A stretch of DNA of 64,000 nucleotides from an uncultured Lachnospiraceae bacterium (GTDB lineage Bacteria; Bacillota; Clostridia; Lachnospirales; Lachnospiraceae), in assembly GCA_947176505.1 (NCBI GenBank), contig CAMWQW010000001.1, positions 310,001 to 374,000 of the forward strand, written 5' to 3'. Below are positions 18,000-27,862 of the stretch, in pieces (the stretch's first letter is position 1; each line of letters begins with the position of its first letter). The translations under genes and the position numbers were made by a program. Under the pieces are notes generated by a model, which was not told the DNA's origin, did no database searches, and saw only the letters and a list, made by a program, of their open reading frames with translations.

Positions 18000-18028
18000 A
18001 TTATATTTTTCTCTGTCACTGCACTCAA
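18000..18028 (-). promoter_or_regulatory. Predicted promoter of the lipoprotein-flavodoxin operon
   Basis: Minus strand TTGAGT (plus 18023-18028), 17 bases, TATAAT (plus 18000-18005). It would give a leader of about 65 bases before the TTG start at 17926. The 41-bp shared element at 18046-18086 lies just upstream, a usual place for an activator site. Confidence 0.6.
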
Positions 18029-18045
18029 CATCACATCACTTCAGA

Positions 18046-18086
18046 ATGCGGTTTATGCCACACATTCTGCAAAAATGTGGTCTAAC
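18046..18086 (-). promoter_or_regulatory. Shared 41-bp upstream element, copy 1
   Basis: 30 of 41 positions match the element at 21140-21180 in the same orientation, including an unbroken CCACATTTTTGC and TAAACC. Both contain the dyad CACA-N11-TGTG. The spacing resembles LysR-type sites, but the regulator is unknown; the adjacent TetR protein is another candidate. Confidence 0.5.
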
Positions 18087-18210
18087 TCAGTTCTTCTATA
18101 ATATCCGGCACTCCAACTATCCCATCTTAATAACAAAAACAGCACCTCCGAAGAAATGCTGCTCTGTTACATTCCGTCTTTCATTTTATGCTGTCAGACA
18201 TTCAGGAAGG

Positions 18211-18711
18211 TTAAATCCATTTTCCAATGGCACCTCTTGCGTCATCTACAAAACTGCCCTGAATGGCAAGTCCCTTTGTCACCATCGCACTTTTGCAGAC
18301 ACTGCGGATTTTACCCTCTGTCCCGCTAAGACCGCTCCCCTCATGGGTACAGAAAGGATGGATCGTCTTACCGCTCCAATCAAATTTTTCCAAAAAGGTA
18401 TATACCGCCATCGGCATGTCTCCCCAATAGTTCGGATATCCCAGATATATTTCATCATACCCGTCAAGACTATCTGGCATGGCAATCAACTCCGGTCTTG
18501 CCTTTGCCTGCAGATCCTTTTTTGCCTGTTCAATACAAGTATTATAATCAGCGGCATATGGAATCTTCTGCTCAATCTGAAACAAATCCGCTCCCGTCAT
18601 CTCGGAAATCATCTCTGCCAACTTTTCCGTATTGCCTACCGTCACATAACGGCAGCCTCCGCTGAAATAGTTTTCATCCGCCCTTGAATAAAACGCTACT
18701 AATTTTGCCAT
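18211..18711 (-). CDS. Flavodoxin family protein (cytoplasmic)
   Basis: 166 residues, a single flavodoxin domain without a signal peptide: KLVAFYSRADENYFSGG at the FMN phosphate loop (modified from the usual SxTGNT, with GNTEKLAEMI a little later), IYLGYPNYWGDMPMAVYTFL and FCTHEGSGLSGTE. It closely resembles the domain of the lipoprotein at 17231 and is probably a paralogue. The reductase upstream (18759-19867) lies 47 bases away. It may carry electrons for the ferredoxin-tailed reductases. Confidence 0.85.
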   Translation of the reverse strand: MAKLVAFYSRADENYFSGGCRYVTVGNTEKLAEMISEMTGADLFQIEQKIPYAADYNTCIEQAKKDLQAKARPELIAMPDSLDGYDEIYLGYPNYWGDMPMAVYTFLEKFDWSGKTIHPFCTHEGSGLSGTEGKIRSVCKSAMVTKGLAIQGSFVDDARGAIGKWI

Positions 18712-18758
18712 GACATACTTCTCCTTCTACATTTTTTCACACGTTACTCCATATAAAA

Positions 18759-19867
18759 TTACATCTGGAATGCCTCTGCCACCAGTTTTAAGTTTTCCAC
18801 AATAGGTAAATGCTGCGGGCAGTGGTTCTCGCACTGTTTACACCCGATACAGTCTTCCGGTTTCCCGTGAGTTGCCGTCAGATTCCCATATGTAGTGGCA
18901 AGTCCTGCCAACAGCCCAAACTGTTTCTGGTTATTATACAGTGAGAAATATTCCGGGATGGCAATTTTCTTCGGACAGCCGGAAGTACAATAGCGGCAGG
19001 CAGTACACGGAATGGCAATGCTGTCACCTATAATCTGAACGGTCTTTGCTATGGTCTCCCTCTCCCCTTCAGTCAAAGGATGGAAATCCTTCATATAGCT
19101 GATATTGTCCTCTACCTGTTCCAGATCACTCATGCCGCTTAAGACCACCATTACCTGATCTAGTGAGGCTGCAAAACGGATTCCCCATGAAGCGTTCCCT
19201 GCATCCGGATTGGCTTCTTTCAGAATATTTGCGGCAACTTCTGGCAGACGCACTAAAGCGCCACCCTTCAACGGCTCTATAACCGTTACCTGCACGCCAT
19301 GCTTTACGCAGACTTCATAGCATTTACGGGACTGTACGCTTTCATTCTCCCAGTCTATGTAATTGAGCTGCAGCTGCACTAGTTCTGTTTCCGGGTGGTC
19401 AGTCAAGATACGGTCCAGCATATCCGCATCATCATGGTAGGAAAAACCAATGTGCCGGATCTTTCCCTCTGCCTTCTTCTGCGCCATGAACGCAAAGCCC
19501 TTCTGTTCCTGTACCGCCCCATATACGGACCGCCCATCGCGTGAAGGAAATAATAATCAAAGTAATCCACCTGACACCGCTCAAGCTGCTCGTTGAATAT
19601 TCTTTCATAGTCTTCTGCACATTTCGTCATAAATACCGGCATCTTAGTGGTGATGGTAAAGGAATCTCTAGGATAGCGTTTTGCCACCAGCTCGCCAAAG
19701 GCTTTCTCACTGTTTCCTCCGTGATAGACATATGCCGTATCGAAATAAGTAAATCCCGCCTCCATGTATCTGTCTATCATAGCTCTTGTCTTTTCCATGT
19801 CCACACTTGACCAGTCCTCCGAATTCGTCTGCGGCAGACGCATCAGTCCAAAACCTAATTTCTTCAT
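18759..19867 (-). pseudogene. Ferredoxin-tailed aldo/keto reductase with a single frameshift
   Basis: Two overlapping frames together make a normal reductase of about 370 residues. The first (start ATG 19867) runs from MKKLGFGLMRLPQ through YFDTAYVYHGG, ITTKMP and YYFLHAMGGPYMG; the second continues in another frame with GFAFMAQKKAEGKIRHIGFS to the tail motifs CTACRYCTSGCP and CIGCKQCENHCP. The shift lies at a run of four C on the plus strand (19517-19520), where five would restore the frame. This could be a true mutation, phase variation at a G-run, or a sequencing error. It is the second gene of the cluster. Confidence 0.8.
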
Positions 19868-19995
19868 TTCAATATACACTCCTTTCCAAATCTGGATGAG
19901 GAATGCCCGTATTTTGGGCATTCTTCGGTGTGAAGCTTTAGAAGTTCTTGGCGAAGCAGCCTCTGCTGTAAGTCTTAGAACTTCTCTTCACTCTA
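19868..19995 (-). repeat. Intercistronic repeat element, copy B
   Basis: This spacer fills the gap between two reductase genes, from the stop codon at 19996 to the ribosome site of the next gene. It shares with 98-226 the AAATCTG word and the GAATGCCC/GGGCATTC hairpin (19901-19924). A second stem, GAAGTTCT with AGAACTTC enclosing GCAG-cct-CTGC, is well formed here. It resembles an RNA structure within a transcript. Function unknown. Confidence 0.6.
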
Positions 19996-20967
19996 TTATC
20001 TGCTAAATCCTCTGTGTCCATATACTCTGCATTTGTTCAGTGCTTCTTCCAGCGAACGGAACTCTTCTGTGGTCAGTTCCACTTTAGAGGCATCCAGATT
20101 TTCAATGATGCGCTCCTTGTTCTTTGATCCCGGAATCGGCACCACATTGGGATATTTATGCAGCATCCATGCCAGCGAAATTTGGGCGCTTGTGGCATTT
20201 TTCATATCCGCATATTCTTTCAAAAGGTCAATGATTGGCTGGTTGCCGGCTATGTTTGCTTTTTGAAGCTGCGGCACCCAGTTTCTGACATCATCATTTG
20301 ACTCAAACTTTGTTTCCGTTGTAATCTTTCCTGACAAAAGCCCGCTGGCTATGGGGGAAAAGGGAACCACTCCAATATCATGCTCCATACAATAAGGAAT
20401 CACTGCTTTCTCCATATCCCGCTCCACCATAGAGTAGATATTCTGTACCGCACTAAGCGGTGTGACATTCTGTGCCCTGTCAATGACGTCCACATCTACC
20501 TGCGATAGTCCCCACCCCCGGATCAGACCATCCTCCATCAGCAGCCCCATTGCTTCAGCAACATCCTCTATCTTTACGCCGCCGCTTGTCCTGTGAAGGT
20601 AATAAAGGTCAACCATATCCGTCCGAAGCCGATCCATAGAATCCTCCAAATGCCTACGGACTGCCCTGTATACGGAAGCCTCCGCCCGAACCTCCGATCT
20701 GTCCAGAAACAGCTTGGTTGCCAGTACCACATCTTTCCGCACACCTTTCAGTGCTTTTCCCACGATACGTTCATTATGCCCGATGCCTGCAAGATTCGGG
20801 CTGTAAATCTCTGCAGTATCAAACAGCGTACAGCCATGCCTGTATGCGTTCTGAATTGCTTCTATGCTGTATTGTTCCGGCGGAATTTTTCCATAACCGT
20901 GTGAAAATGCCATACAGCCCATGCCCACTTCCGATACTGTTAAATCTCCTAACTGTCTTGTTTTCAT
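19996..20967 (-). CDS. Aldo/keto reductase
   Basis: 323 residues of the larger reductase group (TRQLGDLTVSEVGMGCMAFS at the N-terminus). Asp and Tyr lie in LFDTAEIYSP, Lys in LATKLFLD, His in YYLHRTSGG, and the cofactor region is VPIPGSKNKERIIENLD. It is the first gene of the minus-strand redox cluster and is divergent from the TetR gene at 21334. A 367-bp intergenic region separates the two and holds the shared 41-bp element. Substrate unknown. Confidence 0.9.
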   Translation of the reverse strand: MKTRQLGDLTVSEVGMGCMAFSHGYGKIPPEQYSIEAIQNAYRHGCTLFDTAEIYSPNLAGIGHNERIVGKALKGVRKDVVLATKLFLDRSEVRAEASVYRAVRRHLEDSMDRLRTDMVDLYYLHRTSGGVKIEDVAEAMGLLMEDGLIRGWGLSQVDVDVIDRAQNVTPLSAVQNIYSMVERDMEKAVIPYCMEHDIGVVPFSPIASGLLSGKITTETKFESNDDVRNWVPQLQKANIAGNQPIIDLLKEYADMKNATSAQISLAWMLHKYPNVVPIPGSKNKERIIENLDASKVELTTEEFRSLEEALNKCRVYGHRGFSR

Positions 20968-21139
20968 TTCTTGCCTCCTACTTGCTCAGAGTTCCGGGAT
21001 TGCTCTATATTTTGACTTTATCCATAAGCAACTAAGAAATCTTTTGACTTGCCGTAAATGCAAAAACAAAGGCTGCAACTGATTTCGTATATATTATAAT
21101 CTGAAAATTAATCCGGACTCCACACCAATTGGAAGGTTT

Positions 21140-21180
21140 CTGTGGTTTACACCCCACAAGTGGCAAAAATGTGGCATAAC
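21140..21180 (-). promoter_or_regulatory. Shared 41-bp upstream element, copy 2
   Basis: Matches 18046-18086 at 30 of 41 positions, same orientation, with the CACA-N11-TGTG dyad. It lies about 170 bases upstream of the reductase start at 20967; a TATAAT on the minus strand occurs about 40-50 bases downstream of the element. Likely a common operator for the cluster. Confidence 0.5.
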
Positions 21181-21333
21181 TTCGTTTTTGCTCTATAAAT
21201 TCAGATAATACTCCCATGTTGATTTTTTGACCTGTCTGTATTATGCTACAAGAGGGTAAATCCCTATAATAAATTTTGAAAACTTATAATGCAGCTCCTC
21301 TCTATGCGGTATAGCTGTTTAGGAGATACGACT

Positions 21334-21903
21334 ATGGCAGAAAATAAAAAAGAAGATCTGCGGGTTCAACGGACGAAGGAATTTATCCGTAAAGCCTTCG
21401 AAGCAATGATTTGTGAAATGGATTATGAACAGATTTCTATCAAAGAACTGGCACAACGTGCAAAAATTAATCGAAAAACATTTTATTTACATTATAACTC
21501 GTTGGATGACCTTCTTCTGGAAATCCAGAATGAAATGGCACAAAATTTTATTAAACGCACACAAGGACTGGAGCGTCCTCGCGATATGGACAAGATTACA
21601 CGGGAATTTTTCCTGTGCAGTGAGGAATTGGGGAAAGTAGGAGAAAGGATTACATGTAGCGGTAATTACAAATATATCAGCCGCAAGATCACCAATGATA
21701 TTATGAGCCAGACATGGAAATCCAATTCACAATCATCTACTGAAAACCCATATGTCCAGAATATCATTATGACGTATGTGTCACAAAGTACTTTGGAAAT
21801 CTATAAGCAATGGGTTGCTGACGGCAGGAAAATCCCCCTTGAGGATATTATCAGAATAGCCACCCAGCTTATTTGTAGCGGGGTGAATGGATTAAATATT
21901 TAG
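21334..21903 (+). CDS. TetR/AcrR family transcriptional regulator
   Basis: 189 residues. The N-terminal helix-turn-helix reads FIRKAFEAMICEMDYEQISI, then KELAQRAKINRKTFYLHYNS; the rest is a helical ligand and dimer domain with a C-terminal TetR_C-like part. AGGAG lies 8 bases before ATG 21334; an upstream in-frame start at 21289 lacks a ribosome site. It is divergent from the redox cluster and is the obvious candidate for its local repressor, likely sensing a toxic or reactive small molecule. The ligand is unknown. Confidence 0.9.
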   Translation: MAENKKEDLRVQRTKEFIRKAFEAMICEMDYEQISIKELAQRAKINRKTFYLHYNSLDDLLLEIQNEMAQNFIKRTQGLERPRDMDKITREFFLCSEELGKVGERITCSGNYKYISRKITNDIMSQTWKSNSQSSTENPYVQNIIMTYVSQSTLEIYKQWVADGRKIPLEDIIRIATQLICSGVNGLNI

Positions 21904-22273
21904 TAGAGAAGCGCAATCGCCCATTTCTCCTTTCAGCAGATAGGTGACTGTTTCCCTATATTAACAATTTTTGCATTTGAATCATCTTGTGGTTTATATC
22001 ATCTATTTCTTCTCTTTTCCAGCCCGGCATATTAGGATTGCACTACAGCATTACAACCGTCTCGACGTGCGGCGAGTGTACAATAAAGATGCACTTATCT
22101 GCCATAGAAAAGATAAGAATTGTGTTGATAGACGTGCTTTTGACTGGCTTCGGTTTGATTTGTAGTCCACTCTTTGCTATGACGTTTGTTGCTAACTGCA
22201 ATTTTACCATAAGCTACTATGTAAACTCAATTATTCCATCTCGGCACTCGTATAGGCACACTGTTCTGCGTCA
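21904..22273. other. Gene-free gap with a possible methyltransferase remnant
   Basis: 370 bases without a supported gene. A plus-strand frame of 123 codons (21987-22358) has no ribosome site, runs into the rhuM gene and resembles nothing known. On the minus strand a short piece (22043-22075) reads SPHVETVVML and then a stop, which resembles the final motif of RlmD/RumA-type rRNA methyltransferases. No terminator is obvious after the TetR gene. Confidence 0.4.
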
Positions 22274-23296
22274 TTATTTCTTTGCTTTTGTCTTTGCTGT
22301 ACTATGTAAATTTTTAATGCTTTCTAAATATTCTTCTTCGACTGGTGATAAGTTCTGAACTTGATATTTTTTATATTCTTCTGTAGCTTTTTCGATTGCC
22401 TGCACATGACTAACTGCCCCTGCTCCCTGCAATAGCCTTTCTCCAGTAGTCTTCAATACATTATCAAGATGTTCTACATAATCAGACATATACATGGGAT
22501 TATGACGCATAGCCTGAATTTCTGCAAAATCAAAATATCCTGATACAATATTGTTTAAAATCTTCAATTCTTCCTCATTTAAATAATTCTTTGCAATACC
22601 GATATCATTTAATGTTGGAAAATCACCAGAAAAACTTTTTAGTCCCATAAATGGCTGTTCTGCATTTGCACGTTCATATATTACTTCTGCTGCCGTATGT
22701 CCATGCGCTGCATAATGCAGCTTATTTTGAACCATTTTAAAAAATGCGATAGATTCACTGCTTTTGGGATTATAATCTACGCTAGTAGCATAAAGGTCAA
22801 GTACCTGCCGATACATCACTTTTTCCGATGAACGAATGTCCCGTATACGGTCTAATAATTCTTTCCAGTAATTCCCACCTCCCAGATTTTTTAATCGCTC
22901 ATCATCCATAGTAAAGCCTTTTATCATATATTCTTTCAAACGCTCAGTCGCCCAACGCCGAAATTGTGTGGCAATGAAAGATTTCACACGATATCCGAGA
23001 GAAATTATCATATCGAGATTATAATGAGTAATATTATAATTCTTGCCATCAGCGCCAGTTGTTCGGAATTTCCGAACAACTGAAATCTCATCCAATTCCC
23101 CTTCTTCAAAAATATGCTTAATATGCTCGCTAATATTAGATTTACTGGTTTGATATAATTCACATAATTGCGCCTGCGTTAGCCAAACCGTTTCATCTTG
23201 AAATTTTACGTCTATCTTTGTATTTCCATCTTCTGTCTGGTATATGATAATTTCGCTTTGTGTATTTGTCCTAATATCCTTTTTTTTATTTGCCAC
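22274..23296 (-). CDS. RhuM family protein
   Basis: 340 residues of the RhuM family, found on pathogenicity and mobile islands and of unproved function. The N-terminal part (IDVKFQDETVWLTQAQLCEL, then YQTSKSNISEHIKHIFEEGE) looks like a DNA-binding domain; NITHYNLDMIISLGYRVKS and ATQFRRWATERLKEY are family hallmarks. GTG 23296 is chosen, 7 bases after AAGGAG. The ribosome site directly follows the stop of the decayed NTPase gene upstream, so the two formed an operon. RhuM proteins often accompany restriction or defence genes. Confidence 0.85.
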   Translation of the reverse strand: MANKKKDIRTNTQSEIIIYQTEDGNTKIDVKFQDETVWLTQAQLCELYQTSKSNISEHIKHIFEEGELDEISVVRKFRTTGADGKNYNITHYNLDMIISLGYRVKSFIATQFRRWATERLKEYMIKGFTMDDERLKNLGGGNYWKELLDRIRDIRSSEKVMYRQVLDLYATSVDYNPKSSESIAFFKMVQNKLHYAAHGHTAAEVIYERANAEQPFMGLKSFSGDFPTLNDIGIAKNYLNEEELKILNNIVSGYFDFAEIQAMRHNPMYMSDYVEHLDNVLKTTGERLLQGAGAVSHVQAIEKATEEYKKYQVQNLSPVEEEYLESIKNLHSTAKTKAKK

Positions 23297-23314
23297 AGTT
23301 CCACTCCTTCCCAA

Positions 23315-26282
23315 TCAAATTTCTTCTTCCAAAAAAAATGCTATCTGAGAACCTTGATTTACCATATATTCTAATACAGCTTGTACTCTCTGCAAAAGCT
23401 TTCTATTCTCCCTAAACTTTATTCTATGACGATCCACAAAACTACCAACATATTCCTCAAGATAATATAATGTATGGTCATAAAACTGCACTCTGCATTC
23501 AGCAATTTAGCCAACGCATAAAACATCGCTTTAACGCATCCTGACTTTTCAACAAAATCCGTTAAAAATAAAACTCTTTCCTCTGAAAGCAAATCGCATC
23601 TATTAATATTTTTCCGCCAATTTGTATTTGCAAATAAATACGTTGTTATTACCCTATTCGCTCCAGTCTTTAAGCACCAGTTTTAGGAGCAAGTATAGCG
23701 GATTTTCATTATCTGCTGTTTTTGTATTTTCTCCATTTATTAGTAATATAAGTCCAAGCGCAATTGCTTCTACCCAATTTCCTGCTTGTCCAAATTCAAA
23801 ATCTGATATTTCCAAAAACAAACCTCCAAGTTTAAAAATAAAATGCTTGCATAAGTTCCTATCTCTATCTGCCAAATTTTTTCCAAAATCTCTACGCAAT
23901 ACTGCACATGTATATGGAACAATTGAAAGATATCGATGGAACAAAAATGACTGTTCCTCAGATTCCGAATTATCTTTGCCACTATAATTGCATAGATACT
24001 CTCACAGTTCTTCCAATTCTTTTAGAACAATTGACATATGGGTATATTTATCGTATTCTTTAAACTTCTCATTTCCATTAAATTTATAATCACTCCATAA
24101 CTGTAAATCATATATTGAAAATGATAGTCACTTGTCTCCCTACTCTCTTTACTTAGTGTTTTCATATTTTCGGTAAAATCAGGCATCACCATACACATAT
24201 TAAGTCCGAAATAACTATCTATATCTACACTTCGATAAACAAGTAATTGACCCTGACTAACCCAGATTGTTTCCATCAATCTGATTGTCATTTCAGGCAT
24301 CGCAAACGGAATTTGTCCATAGTGATAAATGTCTGTTACCCCACGCTCTGCCAACTCACCATACATTCTATAAACATTTGAATTTATTTTAGCATAGCAA
24401 GCATCTACCCCATCGCCTTTCTGAGCATCTAAAACAGCATGGAAAATATGGTTTAGTTCATCCTTTAATTCATACCTTACACCTTTATCATTCGATATAA
24501 ATTCTAACAAAAATAATCCTATTTTCCCTGCAAGTGCTGTATTTTCTTCTTTCTTATTTTCAATATGCTTTGTCCATGAATCCAGCACCTCAATTACAAC
24601 AGAAGCCATTTCCTTGTCCCAACATATTGATTCTTTATGTTCTGCTACACGGCAGCATGTATTAATCAAAAATGTAATCCTTTTTAACATTGCGTAATTA
24701 TTACCAGCCATGTCAGATATAATTCTGTAATATATGTCTTTAAGATGTTCCTTTGTGATTACCGTCAGAAGAACCTCTTCTTTCCATATCTTATCAACCT
24801 CTTCACATTCAAGAATTTTAAAAACAATATCCTGATGTCCATCTGTAGTCACAAAATACGCCAACCAGCCACGGAACAATTTTCTAACCCGAAGAGATGT
24901 CCTGAATTTTACAAAAAAATTTGTCGGCTCCACTATCCATATTATACTGCTGTGTGAAAATATGATTTGCAGCTAATTCCTCATATGCATCATGGCTATA
25001 ATAATATTTTCTGGTGTCATTCGTCTGATTTAATATTCCTGCCTTCTCTAAATCTCCAAGTGCATCATAATCATCATTGGACTGACTGTATCTCATACTG
25101 ATAATTCTCATTTTTCAACATATCCATTGTAATGGATAAAAGAGTATTCTCTCTTCTGGTTGGCATATTATTTTTGCGTTTTCTATTATTTCGTATAATA
25201 TCGTCCCATATTTTATTTTCAAAAATTTCTCTGTTAAGTATAACACTTGTTTCATCATCCAAATCATCCAGTGAAAGATACAAATTCAGATAAAACAGCG
25301 CTCCAAGCAATTCCAATAGCTTTTTATCTTCTGGAAGTACGAATCCATATGTATCAGACACTTCTAAAAGTTTATTTTGATGTATTGGGACTACATGATA
25401 TTGCTGAACTTTAACCTTGTTTAACAAACTATTATGAAATGATTCTTTATATGTTGTTCTAATTGTAAGAATCAATTTCCATCCCGCTTTTATAAAAATC
25501 TGTAAAAGTTCTTCAAATGTCTGCTGATTTTCCATAGAAAAATATTTCTCCACTGCATCAATATATACAACGCGGAAATCTGCATCTTTATAAACACTGA
25601 GCACTTCATCAATTTTTAATATTCCGTGCAATCTTAAAAACCTCAGTTTATCATCTACATCCATATCTATACTTCTAAATGCAAGAAATGCGGTTTCATC
25701 ACTAAAGTTCCCTATCACTCTTTTAATCAATGCAGACTTTCCAGAACCCGCCTCTCCATCTACAATCAAAATATGATAATCCGAAATAAGAAAACTCTCA
25801 ATATTTAACATATTATGGTTTAAAACAATCTCATTCTCTTTATAAACCATACTTGTATTAATACTCTCAAATAAATCTGTCTTGTGTTTATCAAGATTTT
25901 CACAACATGACTGCACAGCAGAACCTGTCTGAAAAAAACATTTCTGCAAATGGTAAGCTGACTATCCTGCATAAGCTGCGCTTCAATATTACTTTTTACA
26001 CGCCACTCAATTTCTATTATCAAAAACAAATTTCGTAAGAAGATCACCATACATATAGCATTTTACAATATTCAACTCATTAACAAAGGAAAGTAACTTA
26101 TCTCTGTCTTTAGCTATAGTTATTTCCCCTTCTACATATTCAATATAATGCGCTTCAGCACTTCTGCCTTTTTCGGATTGGCTAAACTTCCAATAACTTT
26201 GTTTTCCTTCCTCCGCCAACTTAGCTAATGTTAAAATATTTCTTTTACAATTCCATCTTCTTAATTCATTCCTATTTTTCAT
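23315..26282 (-). pseudogene. Decayed large P-loop NTPase (STAND/defence-like)
   Basis: About 3 kb of minus-strand coding sequence broken by several frameshifts and at least one in-frame stop. Pieces in order: 26282-26007 (an N-terminal part with KLAEEGKQSYWKFSQSEKG), 25949-25074 with Walker A VDGEAGSGKSALIK and a Walker B-like VVYIDAV, 25111-24884, 24933-24022, 23944-23654, and the last 100 codons to a stop at 23315. Joined, they suggest one protein of roughly 950-990 residues with an AAA/STAND-type NTPase and a helical C-terminus. It begins 10 bases after rlmD and leads into rhuM. The exact family is not recognised; an anti-phage role is a guess from context. Confidence 0.65.
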
Positions 26283-26292
26283 TTACAATACC

Positions 26293-27843
26293 CTACCCAT
26301 AAATACACCCGCAGTCCAGTATTTCTTCCTCCCGATAATTTATCTTTCTCCTCATCCCGTCCTTCCTCACAAGCTGGCACACCGTCTCCACATGCCCACT
26401 ATGCCCAAACTGATCCACCGCCCGCACCCGCTTCAACTCATACCCGCCGGCACATAACACTTTCAAATCCCTTGCCAGCGTCGCAGAATCGCAGCTCACA
26501 TACACGATTCTTCCCGGCTTCATGGCAAGCATCGTTTCCAAACATCTCTCATCGCAGCCCTTACGCGGCGGATCTACCACGATCACATCCGGATGCCGCA
26601 TCTGTTCATCCAGAGCTCCTGCTGCTTTCCCATCCGTTCCGCCCTCATAAAACGCCGGAAGCACTTCCTCCGCCTTACCGACAAAAAATTGAACATTATC
26701 TATTCTGTTAGTACGCGCATTCTCTTTGGCATCTTCAATCGCCTCGGGAATGATTTCCACACCGTAGACCTGTTTTGCCTTCCTCGCCATATAAAGTGAT
26801 ATTGTCCCGATTCCGCAGTACAAATCCCACACAGTCTCTTTACCCGTCAGCCCGGCATGGTCCAACGCAAGTCCGTAAAGCTTTTCTGTCTGCACCGGAT
26901 TGACCTGATAGAAAGAAAGCGGTGAAATTGCAAAAGTGATTCCTCCCAGAGTATCCTGAATCCTATCTTTACCCCAGAGTAACCGGATTTCTTTACCCAT
27001 AATTACATTAGTTTTCTCCGTATTAATGCTGACAGAGATGCTCACCACTCTTCTATATACATCTGTATCACCTCTTACCTCACCTTCCGCTGCTTCTTTC
27101 CTATCCTTCCACTTCGCTTCCAGCCCCGTCAGTTTCTCAATCAGCCGCTCCTCCTCGGGCAGTTTCTTTCCGTTCAGCACAAGACAGACCATAATCTCCC
27201 CTGACTGAAATCCGGTACGGATTAATACATGACGCACCAAACCGGTGCCTTCATTTTCCCGATACGCTGTCACATGATTTTCCTGCATGTAGTAAAGTAT
27301 TGCTTCTAGAATATCTTTATTTTCCGGTGCACCAAGCACGCAATCCGTATTCGATATAATGTCGTGTGTCCTGCCCGCGTAGAATCCGGTAATCAGATTC
27401 CCCTTCTTATCATATCCCACCGGATACTGCGCTTTATTGCGGTAATGCCACGGCTCATCCATACCGACGATCGGTTCAATCACAGCATCAATCTGCTCAA
27501 TCGAAAAGCCTCCGATGCGCAGCAGATTATTCCGCACTTTGTCTTGTTTATACACAAGCTGCCTTTCATAGCTCATCGCCTGAAGCTGGCACCCGCCGCA
27601 TTGTCTGTGGAATCTGCATTTCGGTTCCACACGAAAAGAAGAAGGTGACAGTACCTTCTCCATTCTTGCGTAGCCATAATTTTTTTTACATTTGGTAATC
27701 CGTGCCTCTACCGTATCTCCGATGACCGCATCTTTTACAAAAAGTGTATACCCATCGACTTTGCCGATTCCCTCGCCGTCATTCCCAATATCTTCTATTG
27801 TAACTGTGACGATATCATTCTTCTGATACTTCCTATACTCCAT
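26293..27843 (-). CDS. rlmD: 23S rRNA (uracil-5-)-methyltransferase RlmD-type
   Basis: 516 residues. An N-terminal TRAM domain (about 1-60) is followed by the iron-sulphur cysteines CRFHRQCGGCQLQ and the SAM-methyltransferase fold with DLYCGIGTISLYMA, VVDPPRKGCDE and VSCDSATLARDL, the last holding the catalytic Cys. The enzyme methylates a uridine in 23S rRNA. ATG 27843 is preferred over a TTG at 27852. After the conserved GHSGHVETVCQL the tail is short and odd, ending next to the decayed NTPase gene, as if an insertion had replaced the original end. Confidence 0.9.
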   Translation of the reverse strand: MEYRKYQKNDIVTVTIEDIGNDGEGIGKVDGYTLFVKDAVIGDTVEARITKCKKNYGYARMEKVLSPSSFRVEPKCRFHRQCGGCQLQAMSYERQLVYKQDKVRNNLLRIGGFSIEQIDAVIEPIVGMDEPWHYRNKAQYPVGYDKKGNLITGFYAGRTHDIISNTDCVLGAPENKDILEAILYYMQENHVTAYRENEGTGLVRHVLIRTGFQSGEIMVCLVLNGKKLPEEERLIEKLTGLEAKWKDRKEAAEGEVRGDTDVYRRVVSISVSINTEKTNVIMGKEIRLLWGKDRIQDTLGGITFAISPLSFYQVNPVQTEKLYGLALDHAGLTGKETVWDLYCGIGTISLYMARKAKQVYGVEIIPEAIEDAKENARTNRIDNVQFFVGKAEEVLPAFYEGGTDGKAAGALDEQMRHPDVIVVDPPRKGCDERCLETMLAMKPGRIVYVSCDSATLARDLKVLCAGGYELKRVRAVDQFGHSGHVETVCQLVRKDGMRRKINYREEEILDCGCIYG

Positions 27844-27862
27844 ATGCCGCAATGCCTCTTTC

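Noticed and set aside
18046-18687. 213-codon plus-strand open frame
   Set aside because: It lies mostly opposite the flavodoxin gene at 18211-18711, has no ribosome site, and its product has no recognisable motif; it is a shadow of the real gene.
21987-22358. 123-codon plus-strand frame between TetR and rhuM
   Set aside because: No ribosome site, composition unlike neighbours, and it runs into rhuM on the opposite strand.
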